Source of the DNA: Isosphaeraceae bacterium
GTDB lineage: Bacteria > Planctomycetota > Planctomycetia > Isosphaerales > Isosphaeraceae
Reading direction: 5' to 3'
Assembly: GCA_031291845.1 (NCBI GenBank)
Contig: JARLIH010000326.1
Span: 1 to 40,076, forward strand
Length of the DNA stretch: 40,076 nt
How positions within the stretch are numbered: the stretch's first letter is position 1; every line of letters starts with the position of its first letter. A program made the position numbers and the translations under genes. Below the pieces are notes generated by a model. The model was not told where the DNA came from and did not search any database. It was given only the letters and a program-made list of their open reading frames with translations. This document shows positions 16,803-25,434 of this stretch, piece by piece.

Positions 16803-18110
16803 TCATGATTCATGCACGGTAGGCAGCTCGATCGTCACACCGAGCCCCGGCCCGGCGTTCCGCGCCGAGATCCGGCCGCCATGCAGCTCGACGGCCCGGC
16901 GGGCGATCGACAAACCAAGGCCGACGCCGCCTCCCGAGCGGCTCCGGTCCTCGCCCACGCGGAAGAACGGCTCGAAGATCGCGGCCAGTGCTTCCTCGGG
17001 GACGCCGGTCCCGTAGTCCCGCACGGTGATCGTGGCCGTATCCGGCGCGGACCGGAGCTCGACCTCGACGACCGTCCCCGCGGGGGCGTAGCGGACGGCG
17101 TTGCGGAGCACGTTCTCAAAGGCGCGGCGGATCAGCTCGCGGTCCCCGACCAGCACGGCCGGCCCGTCGCGGCGAAATGTCACTCGGCACCCTGTTGCCT
17201 CGGCTTCCAGCGCGCAGTCATCGACCAGGGTCTCGAGCAGCTCATGCAGCGGCACTTCCTCATCATTGCGGGTCCGGGGGTCCCCCTCGGCCGCGGTCAA
17301 CTGGACCAGCTCGTCGACGAGCCGGGAGAGGCGGTCGACGTCCTTCTTGACGCGGTCGAGCGCCGCCGTGCGGTCGTCGCTCGACCGGGCCAGGCGCACC
17401 GCCAGGGCGAGCCGGGCCAAGGGTGAGCGCAGCTCGTGCGAGACATCCTGGAGGAATCGCCGCTGCGCCGTCATCAAGGTCGTGAGCCGCTCGGCCATCT
17501 GGTCGAACGCCCGGGCGAGCTCGCCGATCTCATCACTGCGGGTCGAGCCGATGCGTGCTGACAGGTCCCCCTGGCCGAACCGCTCGACCGCCAGCCGAAG
17601 CCCGCGCAAGGGGCGCGCCAGGTGGACGGCCAGGGCGTAGCCGAGCCCCACGACGACCACGAGAATCCAAAGGTAGTACAGCACGAAGTTGCCGGGGGCG
17701 AACCGCGGATGGATCGAGACCAGGAGCCTCGGCCCACCGTCCGTGGGGGGGCTGGCCAGCACGAGGCGGCCTCCGTGCGGCATGGGGGGCCGCGGCGCCG
17801 TCGACGCGTTCGCGAGCAATGCTGATCGGTCCTGGCCGTCGACCAGGTCCTTGCCCGCCGGCGTGACCAGGAAGTGCTCGGCCTCGAACAGCTCGTTGAC
17901 CCGCCGCAGGTAGCGCGCGAGCTGCTCGGGGCCCCCCTCGTCGTAAGCCTGCCGCGCTCCCTCGAGCTGGAGGGCCTGCATCCGGCCGATGAGGTTGATG
18001 CGCTCCGGCTGCGACGCCGAGACGAGCCACGTGGTCAGGCCGAAGCCGGCGAGCGAGACGACGGTCGTGCCGAGCATCCAGAGCAAGATCTTGCTGAAGA
18101 TGGACCTCAA
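16803..18110 (-). CDS. Sensor histidine kinase (CpxA/EnvZ-like)
   Basis: A 435-aa protein. It has an N-terminal membrane helix (ILLWMLGTTVVSLAGFGLTTW), an extracytoplasmic sensor of about 120 residues and a second helix (NFVLYYLWILVVVVGLGYALAV). A HAMP linker (ARPLRGLRLAVERFGQGDL) comes next. HisKA has the phospho-accepting His225 in FLQDVSHELRSPL. The HATPase domain shows the N box (FENVLRNAVRYAP), G1 (VRDYGTGVPEE), F box (FEPFFRV) and G2 (GGGVGLGLSIARR). Its ATG overlaps the end of the response-regulator gene by 4 bp (ATGA), so the two are translationally coupled. It is the last gene of the apparent six-gene operon. Confidence 0.94.
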   Translation of the reverse strand: MRSIFSKILLWMLGTTVVSLAGFGLTTWLVSASQPERINLIGRMQALQLEGARQAYDEGGPEQLARYLRRVNELFEAEHFLVTPAGKDLVDGQDRSALLANASTAPRPPMPHGGRLVLASPPTDGGPRLLVSIHPRFAPGNFVLYYLWILVVVVGLGYALAVHLARPLRGLRLAVERFGQGDLSARIGSTRSDEIGELARAFDQMAERLTTLMTAQRRFLQDVSHELRSPLARLALAVRLARSSDDRTAALDRVKKDVDRLSRLVDELVQLTAAEGDPRTRNDEEVPLHELLETLVDDCALEAEATGCRVTFRRDGPAVLVGDRELIRRAFENVLRNAVRYAPAGTVVEVELRSAPDTATITVRDYGTGVPEEALAAIFEPFFRVGEDRSRSGGGVGLGLSIARRAVELHGGRISARNAGPGLGVTIELPTVHES

Positions 18111-18838
18111 CGGGCCGCCTCCCCCGATGGGCCGGCTCGGAATAGGTAACCGACGCCGCGAACCGTGCCGATCCGGTTGCCGTACGGCCCCAGCTTCTTC
18201 CGCAGGCGGCTGACGTGGACGTCGATCGCGCGGTCGAACGGCGACGCCCTGCGCCGATAGAGGGCGGCGGTCAGCTCGTCACGGCTCACGATCCGGCCCG
18301 AGGCGCGCACGAGAAACTCCAGGATGTCGTACTCAATCGTCGTGAGCGGCAGCGGGGCCCCCTCGCACCAGGCCTCACGGGCCGTGGGGACCAGGCGAAG
18401 CGCGTCGACTTCGAGCACGTCGTCGGGCTTCGCCGCACGCCCCGCGCGGCGGAGCACAGCGCGGGCGCGCGCAAGCAGCTCATCGGGGTCGAACGGCTTG
18501 GGAATGTAGTCGTCCGCGCCGGCGTCGAGGCCCCCGAGGCGATCGGCCTTCGCGGCCCGTGCCGTCAGCATGATGACCGGGACCTCGCTCTGCCGCCGGA
18601 CCTGGCGGAGCAGCTCGAAGCCGTCCAGCCCCGGCATCATCACGTCGAGGAGCAACAGGTCGTAGTCGCCCCCCAGGGCCCGGCTCAGGCCGCGCCGGCC
18701 GTCGTGTGCAACGTCCAGGCGGATGTCTTGCTCGTCGAAGAACTCCTGGAGCAGAGCGCAGAGCTCGACGTCGTCGTCGACGAGCAGGACCGAAGGCGCG
18801 GGCCGTGTCCCCTCTGCGCTGTGGTTCATGAGTTGCAT
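18107..18838 (-). CDS. OmpR-family response regulator (CpxR-like)
   Basis: A 243-aa protein from ATG 18838. GTG 18841 and ATG 18829 are alternatives. The receiver has the full acidic cluster (VLLVDDDVEL), phospho-acceptor Asp65 in LLLLDVMMPG, Thr in MLTARA and Lys in IPKPFDPDE. The C-terminal winged helix matches the OmpR/PhoB class (SRDELTAALYRRRASPFDRA, LRKKLGPYG, TVRGVGYLFR). The upstream EF-hand gene ends 8 bp before its start and the kinase start overlaps its end, so all three are probably one transcript. It is likely to be phosphorylated by the kinase at 16803-18110. Confidence 0.93.
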   Translation of the reverse strand: MQLMNHSAEGTRPAPSVLLVDDDVELCALLQEFFDEQDIRLDVAHDGRRGLSRALGGDYDLLLLDVMMPGLDGFELLRQVRRQSEVPVIMLTARAAKADRLGGLDAGADDYIPKPFDPDELLARARAVLRRAGRAAKPDDVLEVDALRLVPTAREAWCEGAPLPLTTIEYDILEFLVRASGRIVSRDELTAALYRRRASPFDRAIDVHVSRLRKKLGPYGNRIGTVRGVGYLFRAGPSGEAAR

Positions 18839-18846
18839 CACCTGAC

Positions 18847-19413
18847 TCAGTCGACGCGTTTAACCTCTCGGCCCCGGTGCTCTCGCGCTTCCAGCGAGGG
18901 CGATGACCGGTACCGTTCCTGGTACTCATACGACGGGGGCGGCGGGAACACTGTGGCCCGCAGCGCTTCGGCCAGGGCATCCGCGGCGAGCGGCCCTCGG
19001 CTGGTCCGCTCGGCCTCGCGCGTGAACGCGGCCGCCGCGTCGGCCGCCTCCTCGGCGGACAGGGAACCGTCCTTGTCGCGGTCCGCCAGCGCAAGGAGCC
19101 GGCGCGCCAGGTGGGCCTCCAGCCCGCCCCTGCCGCGGTGCGAACCGCGGCGGGCAACGACCGGCGCGAACCTCCCCTGGTTCACGTACTGCGAACGCGC
19201 GAGAAAACCGGCGGCCACGGCCATCGAGATGACGCAGGCAAAGACCACCAGGCCCGTCATCAGCACGACCCCGTCGCGGACCTTCCGGATCCCAAGCTGG
19301 TACAGCCCGGTCATCGTGACCGACAAGACGAGCGCGATCCCAATCGCCCCGATCAGTTCCGCGGGAGTCCGGTCGATGACGACATTCTGTAGCGAGTCCC
19401 AGTACCCCTTCAT
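18847..19413 (-). CDS. Membrane protein with single EF-hand
   Basis: A 188-aa protein with ATG 19413 and AGGAGA 10 nt upstream. Two hydrophobic helices (ELIGAIGIALVLSVTMTGLY and VLMTGLVVFACVISMAVAAG) are followed by a soluble part with one canonical EF-hand loop DRDKDGSLSAEE. The tail is charged. It lies directly before the regulator-kinase pair and might act as a calcium-sensing accessory to it; that is inference from position only. Confidence 0.8.
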   Translation of the reverse strand: MKGYWDSLQNVVIDRTPAELIGAIGIALVLSVTMTGLYQLGIRKVRDGVVLMTGLVVFACVISMAVAAGFLARSQYVNQGRFAPVVARRGSHRGRGGLEAHLARRLLALADRDKDGSLSAEEAADAAAAFTREAERTSRGPLAADALAEALRATVFPPPPSYEYQERYRSSPSLEAREHRGREVKRVD

Positions 19414-19465
19414 CGGACGATCTCCTGGTGGCCCGCGACCGCCCGGTGGCGGCCGCTCGAAAACG

Positions 19466-21064
19466 CTAGCCTACCGAGGTAGAGCGCTGATTGCGCGGCT
19501 CCGGTGCCGGGCTGAGCCACGACGGCCCCAACTCGGCCGGCCGCGGCCGTGGGCGGAAGCCGGCCGGACCGAACAACCGGACCAGCGGCGTCGGACGCAC
19601 CAAAAGCTCGTACAGCAGGAGCGCGACCGCCACCGCAAAGGCTGAAACGAGCACTGTTTGCGACCACCATGCCAGCCGCCAAGGACGGGCCAAGGCCAGC
19701 CCGACAAGGACCAGGGGCTGGTGCACCAGATAGACCCAGAGTGCGGTATCGGCCAGGTAACGCCCGACGCGGCCGGGGCGGTCGAGATACCGCTGGAAGA
19801 AGCCAAGGAGGGCAAAGCCGGTCAAGGCCGAGCCGAGGCTGTACAGCACATAGCCCTCCACCCGGATCATGCCCAAGCCCGGTGTCTCCGGCCGGCTGCC
19901 GTAGAAGTCGCCGAGCCGCATCGCGTCGGCGAAGGCGGCGAGACCCAGGATGAGGTTCGGGAGCCAGACGCTGGCGATGCTCGGCAGCCCCGCGCGCTGG
20001 CGGTGCAGCCACCAACCCGCCAGGAAAAAGACGAAGAAGAACGCCATGTCGGGGTCGAGGTGCAGAAGGAAATCCGGGAAAGCGCGGAAGATGGCCGGAG
20101 GCAGGCCCAGCGACCAGCCGAACGGGCTCCACGTTAGCATCAACGCCGGCGCGCCCACGAGGCCGAGCACCACGGGGGCCAATCCCGCGCGCACCAGCCA
20201 TAGCCCAGCACGGTCGGCGGCCTCGGGTGTCGGACGGAGCAAGATCCAACCGAGCACCCGCGCGACCCACGGGGCCGCCGTGACGAAGAGCAGCAGGTAC
20301 CAGAGAAACCATAGGTGATTGAGCTGGAAGTAACGCGCCGAGGATCCGAAAAGGCGCGCGCTGAGCGCCCCGCCGGGAGGCCCGAACGGGCCCGGTGGTG
20401 GACCACCCGGCCGAAACCCGGGGCCCGGCGGCGGAGCGAACCGCCCGGCAGCACCCCCGCCCGGCGGCACGAAGCCGGGGAGCGGAGGCGGCATGGCGTT
20501 CGACCCACGGGCACCCATCGGACCCGGAGGCCCGCCGCCGGGGCGCCCCATCGTGACTTCACGCGTCAGTACATAGGCTGGCCCAAACGTGAACATACAA
20601 ACGAGCATGGGGACGCCGATCCGTATCCAGCGGCGCCGGAGATACTCGCCCAGCGCGTACTTCTCGAGCATCATCCGCCCGAAGAAGCCCGAGATCAGGA
20701 AGAACAAAGGCATCCGGAACGAGTGGAGCCAGTCCTGGACGTAGCGGGACACGTCGCCGTTCCCCGGCGGACCCGGCGGCGGCCCGCCCGCGAACATCCG
20801 GAACAGGAGCGAATGGTAGACGACGCCCAGCAGCATGGCCGTGGCACGCACGCCATCGAGGGCGAAGAAGCGCGACGGAGGGTAGGTGATGTGCTGTGCA
20901 GAACCCCCCCCGGCCACCCCGCCGCGACGAGAGGAGTCAATAATCACTCCCCCCCTCACCAAGGGGGGGCCGGGGGACGTTTGGGAACCGCCCTCTTCGG
21001 GACCAGCATCCTCCGAAGGAGAACCAAACGGCCCTGAGCACCGCGGGGCAACCGGCTTCGTCAT
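19466..21064 (-). CDS. Acyltransferase 3 family membrane protein with Gly/Pro-rich insert
   Basis: 532 aa from 21064, but the start is uncertain. The recognisable domain begins at RFFALDGVRATAMLLGVVYH. The preceding residues partly translate a dispersed palindrome, so a GTG at 20917 is a serious alternative. The protein has the OafA/OpgC-like acyltransferase 3 pattern: an initial H in VVYHSLLF, then FRMPLFFLISGFFGRM, and about ten membrane helices. An insert of about 60 residues very rich in Gly and Pro (PPGPMGARG, PPPGPGFRPGG) interrupts the domain between helices. It probably transfers acyl groups to a surface glycan or lipid. The operon partners are glycosyltransferases. Confidence 0.85.
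   Translation of the reverse strand: MTKPVAPRCSGPFGSPSEDAGPEEGGSQTSPGPPLVRGGVIIDSSRRGGVAGGGSAQHITYPPSRFFALDGVRATAMLLGVVYHSLLFRMFAGGPPPGPPGNGDVSRYVQDWLHSFRMPLFFLISGFFGRMMLEKYALGEYLRRRWIRIGVPMLVCMFTFGPAYVLTREVTMGRPGGGPPGPMGARGSNAMPPPLPGFVPPGGGAAGRFAPPPGPGFRPGGPPPGPFGPPGGALSARLFGSSARYFQLNHLWFLWYLLLFVTAAPWVARVLGWILLRPTPEAADRAGLWLVRAGLAPVVLGLVGAPALMLTWSPFGWSLGLPPAIFRAFPDFLLHLDPDMAFFFVFFLAGWWLHRQRAGLPSIASVWLPNLILGLAAFADAMRLGDFYGSRPETPGLGMIRVEGYVLYSLGSALTGFALLGFFQRYLDRPGRVGRYLADTALWVYLVHQPLVLVGLALARPWRLAWWSQTVLVSAFAVAVALLLYELLVRPTPLVRLFGPAGFRPRPRPAELGPSWLSPAPEPRNQRSTSVG
20946..20976. repeat. C-run/G-run dispersed palindrome inside the acyltransferase N-terminus
   Basis: CTCCCCCCCTCACC is followed by AAGGGGGGGCCGGGGG. 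It belongs to the same general C-run/G-run class as 38246-38289. It is in frame with the upstream part of the acyltransferase frame and makes the start codon choice doubtful. Confidence 0.55.
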
Positions 21065-21120
21065 CCCGGAACCTCCTTCGCTTGACTCATCAGTCGGGTG
21101 GCCTTCATGTCAAGGCGCGG

Positions 21121-22146
21121 CTACCGGGGGCATCGCCCTGCGGGCTCGACCCCAGCCACCCAGGCTGCGTCTTGCTGCCGAGCGACGACGCGCAGCCCTC
21201 GCGCAGGCGGCGCAACGTATGCAGCGACGTTCACGGCCTCCGACACGACGTAGAGCGGGCGCCCTTTCACTTCCTCATAGATCCGCGCGACGTAGTCGCC
21301 CACGAGCCCGACCGCGGTCAGCGTCGCGCCGGAGAACAGGAGCTGAAGGCAGACGAGTGAGCTCCAGCCGCGGACGGTCGTGCCGAGCACCACGGTCTCG
21401 TATACGACGAAGACCGAGTACGCGAGCCCGAGCCCCGAGAGCAGGAGGCCGCCGCCCAGGCTCAGCTTCAGCGGTAAGGCCGAGAACGACGAGACCGCCG
21501 TCCAGGCGAAACGCGCCATCTTCCACGCAGGGTACTTGGTCGTCCCCGCGACGCGGGGCGGCCGCCGGAACGGCAGGATCGCCTCCTTCAAGCCCAGCCA
21601 CGCGACCAGGCCGCGCAGGAAGCGGTGCTGCTCGCGGAACCCCCGCAGCGCGACGACTGCCGCGCGGCTGAACAGGCGGAAGTCGCCGACCTGCGGCCGC
21701 AGTCGCTCGTCCACAGCGCGCTGCATCAGGCCGTAAAAGAGCGCGGCCGTGCCCCGCTTGAAGACGCTTTCCCCCTCCCGATCGACGCGCTGGGCCGACA
21801 CGACGTCGTAACCCCGCTCGTACAGCGCGACCATCTCCGGCAGCAAGGCCGGCGGGTCCTGGAGGTCCGCGTCCATCACGACCACCGCGTCCCCCGCCGC
21901 GAAGTCGAGCCCCGCCGTAATCGCCGCCTGGTGGCCGAAGTTGCGGCTGAAGCCGAGCACCTTGACCCTCGGGTCGGCCGCCGCCTCCGCGTCCAGCAAC
22001 AGCCGCGTCCCATCCCGGCTGCCGTCGTCGACGAACAGGATCTCGTACTCGCACCCCAGCCCATCCAGCACCGGGCGCAACGCCCGGAGCAGCGACGGGA
22101 GCGCCTCCTCTTCGTTGTAGACGGGAATGACCAGCGACAGCAGCAT
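21121..22146 (-). CDS. GT2 glycosyltransferase, polyprenyl-phosphate sugar synthase type (YkcC/ArnC/GtrB-like)
   Basis: A 341-aa protein. The N-terminal GT-A domain shows LVIPVYNEEEALPSLL, FVDDGSRDGT, FSRNFGHQAAITAGL and the metal-binding DAD in VVMDADLQDPP (about residues 91-93). QHRFLRGLVAWLG and KYPAWKMARFAW follow. Two C-terminal membrane helices (LKLSLGGGLLLSGLGLAYSV and LVCLQLLFSGATLTAVGLVG) are as in dolichyl/undecaprenyl-phosphate mannosyl- or glucosyltransferases. It would load a sugar onto a polyprenyl phosphate on the cytoplasmic face. The neighbouring GT39 protein would use it outside, like the YkcB-YkcC pair of Bacillus. Confidence 0.92.
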   Translation of the reverse strand: MLLSLVIPVYNEEEALPSLLRALRPVLDGLGCEYEILFVDDGSRDGTRLLLDAEAAADPRVKVLGFSRNFGHQAAITAGLDFAAGDAVVVMDADLQDPPALLPEMVALYERGYDVVSAQRVDREGESVFKRGTAALFYGLMQRAVDERLRPQVGDFRLFSRAAVVALRGFREQHRFLRGLVAWLGLKEAILPFRRPPRVAGTTKYPAWKMARFAWTAVSSFSALPLKLSLGGGLLLSGLGLAYSVFVVYETVVLGTTVRGWSSLVCLQLLFSGATLTAVGLVGDYVARIYEEVKGRPLYVVSEAVNVAAYVAPPARGLRVVARQQDAAWVAGVEPAGRCPR

Positions 22147-22176
22147 GGTTCCTCCTCAAAAGGGAAACGCGCCCGG

Positions 22177-24348
22177 TCACTCAGCGAGGGGCGCCGCGGT
22201 CACGGGTGGTTCAATCAGGCCGAGCTCGGGGCGGCAGTCGTAGAGCTTCCTCATCCGCCGCATGCGTGCGAACGGCGGCATCATCGGCGGCCCCGCGGCG
22301 GCGTTCGGGTCGGGAGCCTCCTCCTCACTCTCGGGCTCGTCGATCCGCCAAAGCTTCGGGTCCACCGGCTCTCCGTGCTCTCGGACCCACGCGAGGATCT
22401 CCCGATTGCCCGGGCCCATCGGGCCGCCGGGGCCGGGCGGACCGCCGCCAGGACCACCGGGGCCGGGTGGGCCGCCCGGCAGGCCGCCACCGGGACCGCC
22501 CCCCACCAACACGAAACGGAGCTGCCCCCGCTCGACCAAGGCGGTGAACTGGTCCACGGAGAGGACCGGATCCGCACCCATGAAGCCCCCCAGCGAGATC
22601 GCGGGCTCTCCCCCGTCGATGATGATCGGCGCGACTTCCATGCTGGACGGTGCCGCGACGAGGTAACGCTCGCCGCGATGGTTGGCGCGCAGGAACGGGA
22701 CCAGCATGCCCGTATCGCGCGGGTCCGATTCGAACGGCGGCATCGGAGGCATCATCGGCTGACCCCGACCCCGCCCGGTCAAGGCCGACGGGTCGGCCGT
22801 GGGAATCACGGGATTGCCCCGCGCGAGCACTGGGGCGAGCGACCAGGCTGTCGGACCCACCAGCAACGCGGCCAGGCCCACCCCCGCGCTGAGCTTGGCC
22901 CGCGAGAGCGACGCGCGCCCGAGCACCAGCAGCCCCAACGCCCCGGCGCAGGCTCCGCCCAGCACGACCGGCATGAGCCAGAACCGCCACGCCGGGAAGC
23001 GACCGATGACAAACGCCTGCCAGGCCGCCGTCAGCAGCAACGCCGCTGGCAAGAGCGCCCGGCGCCAGCCGGCCCGGCGCGACTCTTCCCACAATGCGAC
23101 CGTCCCGGCACCCGCCAGGGCGGCGACGGCAGGCGCCATGACCACCGTGTAGTACTCGTGGAAGATCCCCCGCGCGAAGCTGAAAACGACGAGGTGCGTG
23201 GCGAACCAGCCGCCCCAAAGCAGCAGCGCGGCCGGCCGCTGCGCAAGCGGCGCTTGCCACCTCACCCGGTGCGCAGCCACCGCCGCGCCGAGGAGGGCCA
23301 GCGGAAAGAGCCACGTGATTTGCCCGGCGATCCCGGGACTGGCAAAACGGAGCGGACCGGGGATCCCCCCGAAGCCGGGCGGACCGCCATGGAACCGTCC
23401 CCCCGGCGGAAACGGCGGCATACCCGCGCCGGGGGGGCCTGGCGGAAACGGCGGCATCGCACCACTAGACCCGCCGGGAGGACGCGGCATGCCCCCTGGC
23501 GGACCGAGGTTGCCCGACCCGCCGAAGATGCGCCCTAACCCGTTGTAGCCCAGCGCCAGGTCGAGCGCTGAGTTGTTCCGCGACCCACCAATATAAGGCC
23601 GGCGCCCCTTCGGCGTCAGCTCCACCACGATCGACCACGATAGCGACACCACCACGAGCACGGCCGTCGCCGCCGCGAGGTGGCCCAGGCGCGCCTTCCG
23701 GCTTATGGGAGCGGACAGAAAATAGAGCAGGTAAAACGTCGGCAGGACAACGTACGCCGCAAGCATCTTGACGTTGAAGCCCACGCCCACGAGCGCCGAC
23801 GCGAGCAGCAGCCCCTTCAGCCGCCCCGTCTCCGCCCCCTTCACGAGCGCCCAGGCCGCCAGCAGTAAGAAGAGCACGAGCGCGGTGTCGGGTAGGTTGT
23901 CACGGTCCACCGCAACGCCGATCGGCGTGACCGCCATCGCCAGGGCCGCCAACAACCCCGCCCCTGCACCGAAGGCCCGCCGCACGAGATAGTAGGTCAA
24001 GACGACCGAGAGTACACCCATGACCGCCTGCGGCGCCAGCAGGCTGAGTCCCGAATAGCCGAACGCCTTCGCGCTCAGGGCCTGGATCCAGAGCGCTCCA
24101 GGCGGCTTGTCGACCGTGATGAAGCCGGTCGGGTCAAACGCCCCGAAGACGAAGTTGCCCCACCCCGCCAGCATGCTCCGGGCGGCCGCGGCGTAGTAGA
24201 AATTCCCGGTGCCGTTCTGGTCGAGCCGCCAGAGGCGAAGGATCGCCGCGCCCAGCGTGATCGTGGCCAGGGCGATCCCTTCCCGCATGTTCGCGGCCGC
24301 GCGAAGGGGCTCGCGTTCATCCTCCACTGGGTGCGCGGTCTGAAGCAT
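22177..24348 (-). CDS. GT39 (ArnT/YkcB-like) membrane glycosyltransferase
   Basis: A 723-aa protein from ATG 24348. Many membrane helices occur in the first 500 residues. PMT_2-like motifs include RLWRLDQNGTGNFYYAAAARS, GFITVDKPPGALWIQAL and PIGVAVDRDNLPDTALV. RPYIGGSRNNSALDLALGYNGLGRIFG is the arrangement seen in ArnT/YkcB-like proteins with glycine-rich loops. Two Gly/Pro-rich inserts break the sequence, one mid-protein (PPFPPGPPGAGMPPFPPGG) and one near the C-terminus (PGGPPGPGGPGGGPPGPGG). It should transfer a sugar from a polyprenyl-phosphate carrier to an extracytoplasmic acceptor. It is the first gene of the operon. Confidence 0.9.
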   Translation of the reverse strand: MLQTAHPVEDEREPLRAAANMREGIALATITLGAAILRLWRLDQNGTGNFYYAAAARSMLAGWGNFVFGAFDPTGFITVDKPPGALWIQALSAKAFGYSGLSLLAPQAVMGVLSVVLTYYLVRRAFGAGAGLLAALAMAVTPIGVAVDRDNLPDTALVLFLLLAAWALVKGAETGRLKGLLLASALVGVGFNVKMLAAYVVLPTFYLLYFLSAPISRKARLGHLAAATAVLVVVSLSWSIVVELTPKGRRPYIGGSRNNSALDLALGYNGLGRIFGGSGNLGPPGGMPRPPGGSSGAMPPFPPGPPGAGMPPFPPGGRFHGGPPGFGGIPGPLRFASPGIAGQITWLFPLALLGAAVAAHRVRWQAPLAQRPAALLLWGGWFATHLVVFSFARGIFHEYYTVVMAPAVAALAGAGTVALWEESRRAGWRRALLPAALLLTAAWQAFVIGRFPAWRFWLMPVVLGGACAGALGLLVLGRASLSRAKLSAGVGLAALLVGPTAWSLAPVLARGNPVIPTADPSALTGRGRGQPMMPPMPPFESDPRDTGMLVPFLRANHRGERYLVAAPSSMEVAPIIIDGGEPAISLGGFMGADPVLSVDQFTALVERGQLRFVLVGGGPGGGLPGGPPGPGGPGGGPPGPGGPMGPGNREILAWVREHGEPVDPKLWRIDEPESEEEAPDPNAAAGPPMMPPFARMRRMRKLYDCRPELGLIEPPVTAAPLAE

Positions 24349-24555
24349 TACAGTTCGCCATCCTCTCCAGAAAGTCCAAAGGGGCGCCGCTGTGGCAGTG
24401 TGGTGATCGACACCCGGTCTCTCTAAGCCCCTGATGGGGCGGCCAATTGCTAGCCAGGGGTGTGAACCCTTGGAACAGAAGGACTATCGAGAATCCCTTC
24501 CTTGGCCCCTTTCGGGGCTGGGAACGATGTCGTCCTGAGTCGCCGACGCTCGCCG

Positions 24556-24759
24556 TCAGTCGCACCCGTTCCAGTCATGCGCGAGGCGGCGGGTGGCGGC
24601 CTCGACCGTGCGCAGCAGCTCGCGGCGCCGCACGGCCCTGCGGATCGACCAGTAGGCCGCGTCCTGCACCGGCCGAGGGATGTCAGCGCGGTACTGTCGA
24701 AACGACGGATAGAAGATCATCCGCAAGATGCCCCGATCCGTCCCGTCGTCGTTGCTCAT
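24556..24759 (-). CDS. Small basic protein translationally coupled to the STAS gene
   Basis: A 67-aa protein. Its ATG (24759) overlaps the STAS stop codon (CTATGAGC) and has AGGAGA inside the end of the STAS gene, so it is likely translated. It is Arg-rich (YWSIRRAVRRRELLRTVEAATRRLAH) and may be amphipathic. No family is recognised. Position suggests an accessory of the STAS protein. Confidence 0.6.
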   Translation of the reverse strand: MSNDDGTDRGILRMIFYPSFRQYRADIPRPVQDAAYWSIRRAVRRRELLRTVEAATRRLAHDWNGCD

Positions 24760-25151
24760 AGCAAGTTTCTCCTTGGCTCCGTTCGCTCCGCCTCGAACGC
24801 GCAGAGCGCTGAGGCTTCATCGGGGTAAATTGCGAAGAGCCGGTCAAAGCGGGTGATCCGAAACACCTCTAGCAAGTGCGGGGCGATGCTGCAGAGCTTG
24901 AGCCGCCCTCCCGAACGCGACACGGTCCGGCCGAACCGCAGCAAGACGGCCAGCAGCGTGCTCGACATGAGCTGAACGTCGCGGAAGCTCAGCAAGATGT
25001 CCGACGCGCCCACCCATCCCGAAAGCTCGATCAACTGGTCGTCAACCTCTCCGATCACACCCTGTTCCAGCAGTTCGCCGTCCACCAGGCTGGCGACCAA
25101 CACGCCCTCGACGTCTTCCACGAACACGCGCGGGCAAACCGTACCGTACAT
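24756..25151 (-). CDS. STAS-domain protein (anti-sigma factor antagonist type)
   Basis: A 131-aa protein. ATG 25151 has AGAGGA upstream. The fold pattern is that of a STAS domain: VEGVLVASLVDGELLEQGVIGEVDDQLIEL, then DILLSFRDVQLMSSTLLAVLLRFGRTV and GGRLKLCSIAPHLLEVFRITRFDRLFAIYPD. The key Ser-Ser pair at DVQLMSSTLL is where SpoIIAA-type proteins are phosphorylated. It probably takes part in partner-switching regulation with a serine kinase not in this window. It overlaps the 67-aa gene downstream. Confidence 0.88.
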   Translation of the reverse strand: MYGTVCPRVFVEDVEGVLVASLVDGELLEQGVIGEVDDQLIELSGWVGASDILLSFRDVQLMSSTLLAVLLRFGRTVSRSGGRLKLCSIAPHLLEVFRITRFDRLFAIYPDEASALCAFEAERTEPRRNLL

Positions 25152-25292
25152 CGCTCTTGTCCTCTCGTTGGGCCTCTTGTGGCGTCCGAGCGCTCGGGGG
25201 TTGTGCGTCGGCGGTTTTTGACAGCGCGACGGCCGAGAGATGTGGGGACGCCGGCCGTTAACGAATGATAGGGCGTTGCGTCCGGGGTTTCC

Positions 25293-25309
25293 GTAACGGT
25301 TTGTAACGG
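25293..25309. promoter_or_regulatory. Direct repeat GTAACGG-N3-GTAACGG in a divergent promoter region
   Basis: Two identical GTAACGG blocks (25293-25299, 25303-25309) start 10 bp apart, one DNA turn, in the region between the divergent STAS and SnoaL genes. The layout GTAAC-N5-GTAAC resembles tandem-site boxes of CpxR-like regulators (GTAAA-N5-GTAAA in enterobacteria). Binding by a regulator from this window is speculation. Confidence 0.35.
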
Positions 25310-25434
25310 CCGGCTGCACGCGAAAACCGAGGCCACCTGCAAGACGCGTACACGCGGATGCTCTATGATGACCCGGTCCCTGAAACGCCGCGCTCGCGGC
25401 CGAGGCGAAGCGACGCTGAGGATCAGACCCGACC

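Noticed and set aside
21625..23538. 637-codon plus-strand frame
   Set aside because: It is antisense to the GT2 and GT39 genes and shows no domain-like pattern.
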